Origin: Pseudomonadota bacterium
GTDB lineage: Bacteria > Pseudomonadota > Gammaproteobacteria > Burkholderiales > Burkholderiaceae_C
Assembly: GCA_020161775.1 (NCBI GenBank)
Contig: JAIUOW010000003.1
Span: 186,001 to 250,000, forward strand
Length of the DNA stretch: 64,000 nucleotides
Direction: 5' to 3'
The translations under genes and the position numbers were made by a program. The notes under the pieces are model-generated. The model worked only from the letters and a program-made list of their open reading frames with translations, was not told the origin of the DNA and searched no databases. Of the stretch, positions 63,468 through 64,000 are shown piece after piece. Within the stretch, counting starts at the first letter, position 1; the number at the start of each line of letters is the position of its first letter.

Positions 63468-63737
63468 ATGCAAATCTCCGCGACTGAAGCCAAAAACCGC
63501 TTTGGCCATTTCTGTGCCCAAGCCAAGATCGAACCCGTCATCGTGGAGAAGGACGGCCGGCCGGACTCCGTGATCGTCTCCTATGAAAGCTACAGCGCGA
63601 TGCGTGATTCTTCACAGGGCCGCACGTTGGCGCAGCGCAAGCGGCTGTTCTACGAGCAGCATAAGGAATGGTTTGACGAACAAAACCGCATCGTCGAGGA
63701 GTTCGGCGTGTTTGGTGAAGAGCATCGCCCCTGGTAG
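63468..63737 (+). CDS. Chimeric antitoxin: Phd/YefM-like head with CcdA-like tail
   Basis: An 89-residue antitoxin. Residues 1-45 (ISATEAKNRFGHFCAQAKIE, then VIVEKDGRPDSVIVSYESY) match the Phd/YefM DNA-binding fold. The end, KEWFDEQNRIVEEFGVFGEE then HRPW, instead resembles the CcdA toxin-binding tail, whose known form ends GSFADENRDW. The following gene encodes a CcdB-type toxin, matching the tail rather than the head. AGGAG precedes the ATG and a palindromic operator lies upstream. The domain assignment is by remembered family patterns, so the fusion should be treated as likely, not proven. Confidence 0.82.
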   Translation: MQISATEAKNRFGHFCAQAKIEPVIVEKDGRPDSVIVSYESYSAMRDSSQGRTLAQRKRLFYEQHKEWFDEQNRIVEEFGVFGEEHRPW

Positions 63738-63743
63738 CTGCCC

Positions 63744-64000
63744 ATGGCCCAATACGACATTCACGAGAACCCGAGTATTCCCCAGCGAACGGTGTTCCCC
63801 TACGTAATCGAGATTCAGCACGACTTTCTGGATCAATTGCCGACAAGGCTCGTGATGCCGCTGCAACGTTCACGAATCAGCATGACGGCATTTCCCCGAC
63901 GTCTGACGGAATCCATTCGGGTGCAGGGCGAAAGCTTCTTCCCCGCCGCGCACCTCATGGCGCCCCTGCCGGCCAAAATCCTGCGCAGGGCGGTGGCCAG
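63744..64000 (+). CDS. ccdB: CcdB-family toxin (3' partial)
   Basis: The frame starts at the ATG at 63744, 6 bases after the antitoxin stop, and is still open at the window end (85 complete codons visible of about 100 expected). The protein begins MAQYDIHENPS, then VFPYVIEIQHDFLDQLPTRL, VMPLQRS and FFPAAHLMAPLPAKILRR. This order (YDV-NP, vPyl-dvQ-dlld-l-tR-vvPL, and the late LaavP) is that of CcdB, a gyrase poison. It is cut by the window edge. Confidence 0.8.
   Translation, partial: MAQYDIHENPSIPQRTVFPYVIEIQHDFLDQLPTRLVMPLQRSRISMTAFPRRLTESIRVQGESFFPAAHLMAPLPAKILRRAVA

Overview
The window is GC-rich, densely coded DNA from what looks like a betaproteobacterium of the order Burkholderiales, most likely the family Comamonadaceae. 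This rests on gene content and order recalled from that group: DUF971-ubiE-Tim44-ubiJ-ubiB, FmdB-DUF502-aspS, rubrerythrin-FeS protein-DUF3501, the ugp operon with ugpQ, and a 1287-residue DUF3683 flavoprotein. It is inference from protein recognition, not from a database search. No rRNA genes, CRISPR array, replication origin or complete IS element was seen.

Region 1 (1-25.5 kb) is a polysaccharide locus. It carries a polyprenyl-phosphate sugar-1-phosphate transferase (cut by the window start), a GT4 glycosyltransferase and a 3585-residue RTX-type repeat protein. Three stop-start coupled genes follow: a sulfatase-fold transferase, a GT11 fucosyltransferase-like enzyme and an O-antigen ligase/polymerase-like membrane protein. 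From about 16.0 to 20.4 kb the DNA becomes visibly AT-richer and four genes run on the minus strand (two GT2 enzymes, a Wzx-like flippase, a methyltransferase), as expected for an exchangeable repeat-unit cassette. After this come a YjbH-family outer-membrane protein, a lipoprotein, galE and an acyltransferase. The rhamnose genes rfbBDAC (33.0-36.4 kb) and galU (28.1 kb) can supply dTDP-rhamnose and UDP-glucose to the same pathway.

Region 2 (25.5-26.3 kb) is a very small insertion. A RelB/RelE-type toxin-antitoxin pair lies between an intact tRNA-Leu(CAA) and a 65-nt copy of that tRNA's 3' part, which is the layout left by tRNA-targeted integration.

Region 3 (26.3-33 kb) is housekeeping: cysM, a NUDIX hydrolase, tusA, galU, a dehydrogenase-like protein with degenerate motifs, and valS. 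Region 4 (36.4-39.1 kb) is a small putative aromatic-catabolism operon (VOC protein, FAD monooxygenase, DUF2783). Its sigma70 promoter overlaps two identical-format TTAC-N6-GTAA operators. Diverging from it, under a strong Fur-box match, is a rubrerythrin / FeS-CCG protein / DUF3501 operon (39.3-41.8 kb).

Region 5 (41.8-46.7 kb, minus strand) is ugpB-ugpA-ugpE-ugpC-ugpQ for glycerol-3-phosphate and glycerophosphodiester uptake, with an intrinsic terminator between ugpB and ugpA. Region 6 (46.9-54.5 kb) holds the DUF3683 oxidoreductase, a HIT protein, a double-FecR exported protein and a TpsB/ShlB-type outer-membrane transporter with no TpsA in view. Region 7 (54.5-63.4 kb) holds DUF971, ubiE, Tim44-like, ubiJ, ubiB, a sodium:solute symporter, FmdB, DUF502 and aspS. 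The right edge carries a second toxin-antitoxin module: CcdB (cut by the window end) with an antitoxin that looks like a Phd/YefM head on a CcdA tail.
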